DNA of 64,000 nucleotides from Lachnospiraceae bacterium. Lineage in GTDB: Bacteria; Bacillota; Clostridia; Lachnospirales; Lachnospiraceae. This document shows, piece after piece, positions 63,370 through 64,000 of this stretch. The number at the start of each line of letters is the position of its first letter. Within the stretch, counting starts at the first letter, position 1. The DNA lies in the NCBI GenBank assembly GCA_017940415.1, contig JAGAYR010000040.1:1-64000 (forward strand). The letters run 5' to 3'. The notes below the pieces were generated by a model that saw nothing but the letters and a program-made list of their open reading frames with translations, ran no database searches and was not told where the DNA came from. The position numbers and the translations under genes are program-made.

Positions 63370-64000
63370 ATGATTACGAAGAGAGAAGACATAAGAAATG
63401 TCGCAATAATCGCACATGTAGACCACGGCAAGACCACCCTGGTCGATGAGCTTCTGAAGCAGAGCGGTGTATTCAGAGAGAATCAGGAAGTAGCGGAGCG
63501 TGTAATGGACTCCGGAGATATCGAGCGTGAGCGTGGTATCACTATTCTTTCCAAAAATACCGCAGTTACTTATAAGAATACCAAGATCAATATCATCGAT
63601 ACTCCGGGACATGCGGATTTCGGAGGAGAGGTTGAGCGTGTACTTAAGATGGTCAACGGCGTTATCCTCGTTGTTGATGCATTTGAGGGTGCAATGCCCC
63701 AGACTAAGTTCGTGCTCAGAAAAGCACTTGAGCTTAAACTTCCCGTTATCGTATGTATCAATAAGATCGACCGTCCCGAAGCACGTCCCAGAGAGGTTGT
63801 GGACGAGGTTCTCGAGCTTTTCCTTGAGCTTGATGCCGATGATGCACAGCTTGACTGTCCTTTTGTATATGCTTCCGCAAAGAGCGGTATAGCAAGTATG
63901 GATCCTGATGAGCAGGGAACCAGCATGGCTCCTCTTTTCGATACCATTCTTGATTACATTCCCGCTCCCGAGGGAGATCCCGAGGCAGGAACCCAGGTTC
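63370..64000 (+). CDS. typA: Ribosome-associated GTPase TypA/BipA (partial, runs off the window)
   Basis: The first 210 codons of a translational GTPase related to EF-G, involved in ribosome assembly and stress responses. Visible G motifs: [13 protein letters not shown] at residue 16, RGITI near 57, [11 protein letters not shown] near 77 and [10 protein letters not shown] near 131. The start [15 protein letters not shown] and the [11 protein letters not shown] stretch are typical of TypA. AGAGGAG precedes ATG 63370. The right edge cuts it. Confidence 0.95.
   Translation, partial: MITKREDIRNVAIIAHVDHGKTTLVDELLKQSGVFRENQEVAERVMDSGDIERERGITILSKNTAVTYKNTKINIIDTPGHADFGGEVERVLKMVNGVILVVDAFEGAMPQTKFVLRKALELKLPVIVCINKIDRPEARPREVVDEVLELFLELDADDAQLDCPFVYASAKSGIASMDPDEQGTSMAPLFDTILDYIPAPEGDPEAGTQV

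Overview
The window looks like chromosome of an anaerobic Firmicute of class Clostridia, most likely family Lachnospiraceae (Butyrivibrio/Pseudobutyrivibrio-like). The grounds are the gene orders dnaG-rpoD-trmK and nusB-xseA-xseB-ispA-dxs-tlyA-nadK-argR-recN, a bacterial-type RNase P RNA, a perfect CIRCE operator, strong GGAGG ribosome sites, a paired aspartate carbamoyltransferase pyrB-pyrI, and protein families I associate with that family. Almost everything is on the + strand; one small gene (37428-37739) is on the - strand. There are no tRNA or rRNA genes, no CRISPR array and no transposase. The species call is inference; no search was run.

Layout. 1-2750: end of an unknown gene, a diguanylate cyclase that lacks its first membrane helices, and a small membrane protein. 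2765-9969: dgt, dnaG, rpoD (with a very long Lys/Ala/Pro-rich N-terminal extension), trmK and a nucleoside kinase. 10094-10490: rnpB. 10514-15696: two CobW-type metal GTPases, a PF06541-type membrane protein, a nitroreductase and pyrBI. 15771-15993: a branched inverted-repeat element. 16118-23466: a transglutaminase-like protein, a second diguanylate cyclase, a hemerythrin-HIT fusion, trpS, a double glycosyltransferase, an SseB-like protein and a small acidic protein. 23466-25838: a 28-bp perfect hairpin, CIRCE and htpG. 25841-32839: a promoter and four tightly packed genes (a 1208-aa beta/solenoid protein, an Hsp70-like protein, a TPR protein, a coiled-coil membrane protein) that look like one uncharacterised complex. 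32845-37353: purC, purB, purA and a HAD hydrolase. 37428-45099: divergent promoters, an alpha/beta-hydrolase-like gene, and an ATP synthase operon with no atpH whose alpha subunit carries a delta C-terminal domain at its N terminus. 45177-48552: DtxR-type repressor, permease and prfC. 48628-57713: an Asp23 protein followed by the nusB...recN operon. 57772-63224: a second hairpin element, three paralogous acidic lipoproteins and a fourth with a Pro-Glu linker. 63370-end: typA, cut by the window edge.

How the parts fit. Most genes are core replication, transcription, translation, nucleotide, isoprenoid and energy functions. The accessory content is signalling (two GGDEF proteins, one next to an O2-binding hemerythrin), metal handling (two CobW proteins and a DtxR-permease pair) and envelope proteins. 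The observations most worth following are the delta-alpha ATP synthase fusion, the four-gene Hsp70-like/solenoid operon, the hemerythrin-HIT fusion with a substituted HIT histidine, the histone-H1-like tail on RpoD, the 223-bp branched inverted repeat, and several genes whose ribosome sites directly abut terminator-like hairpins.
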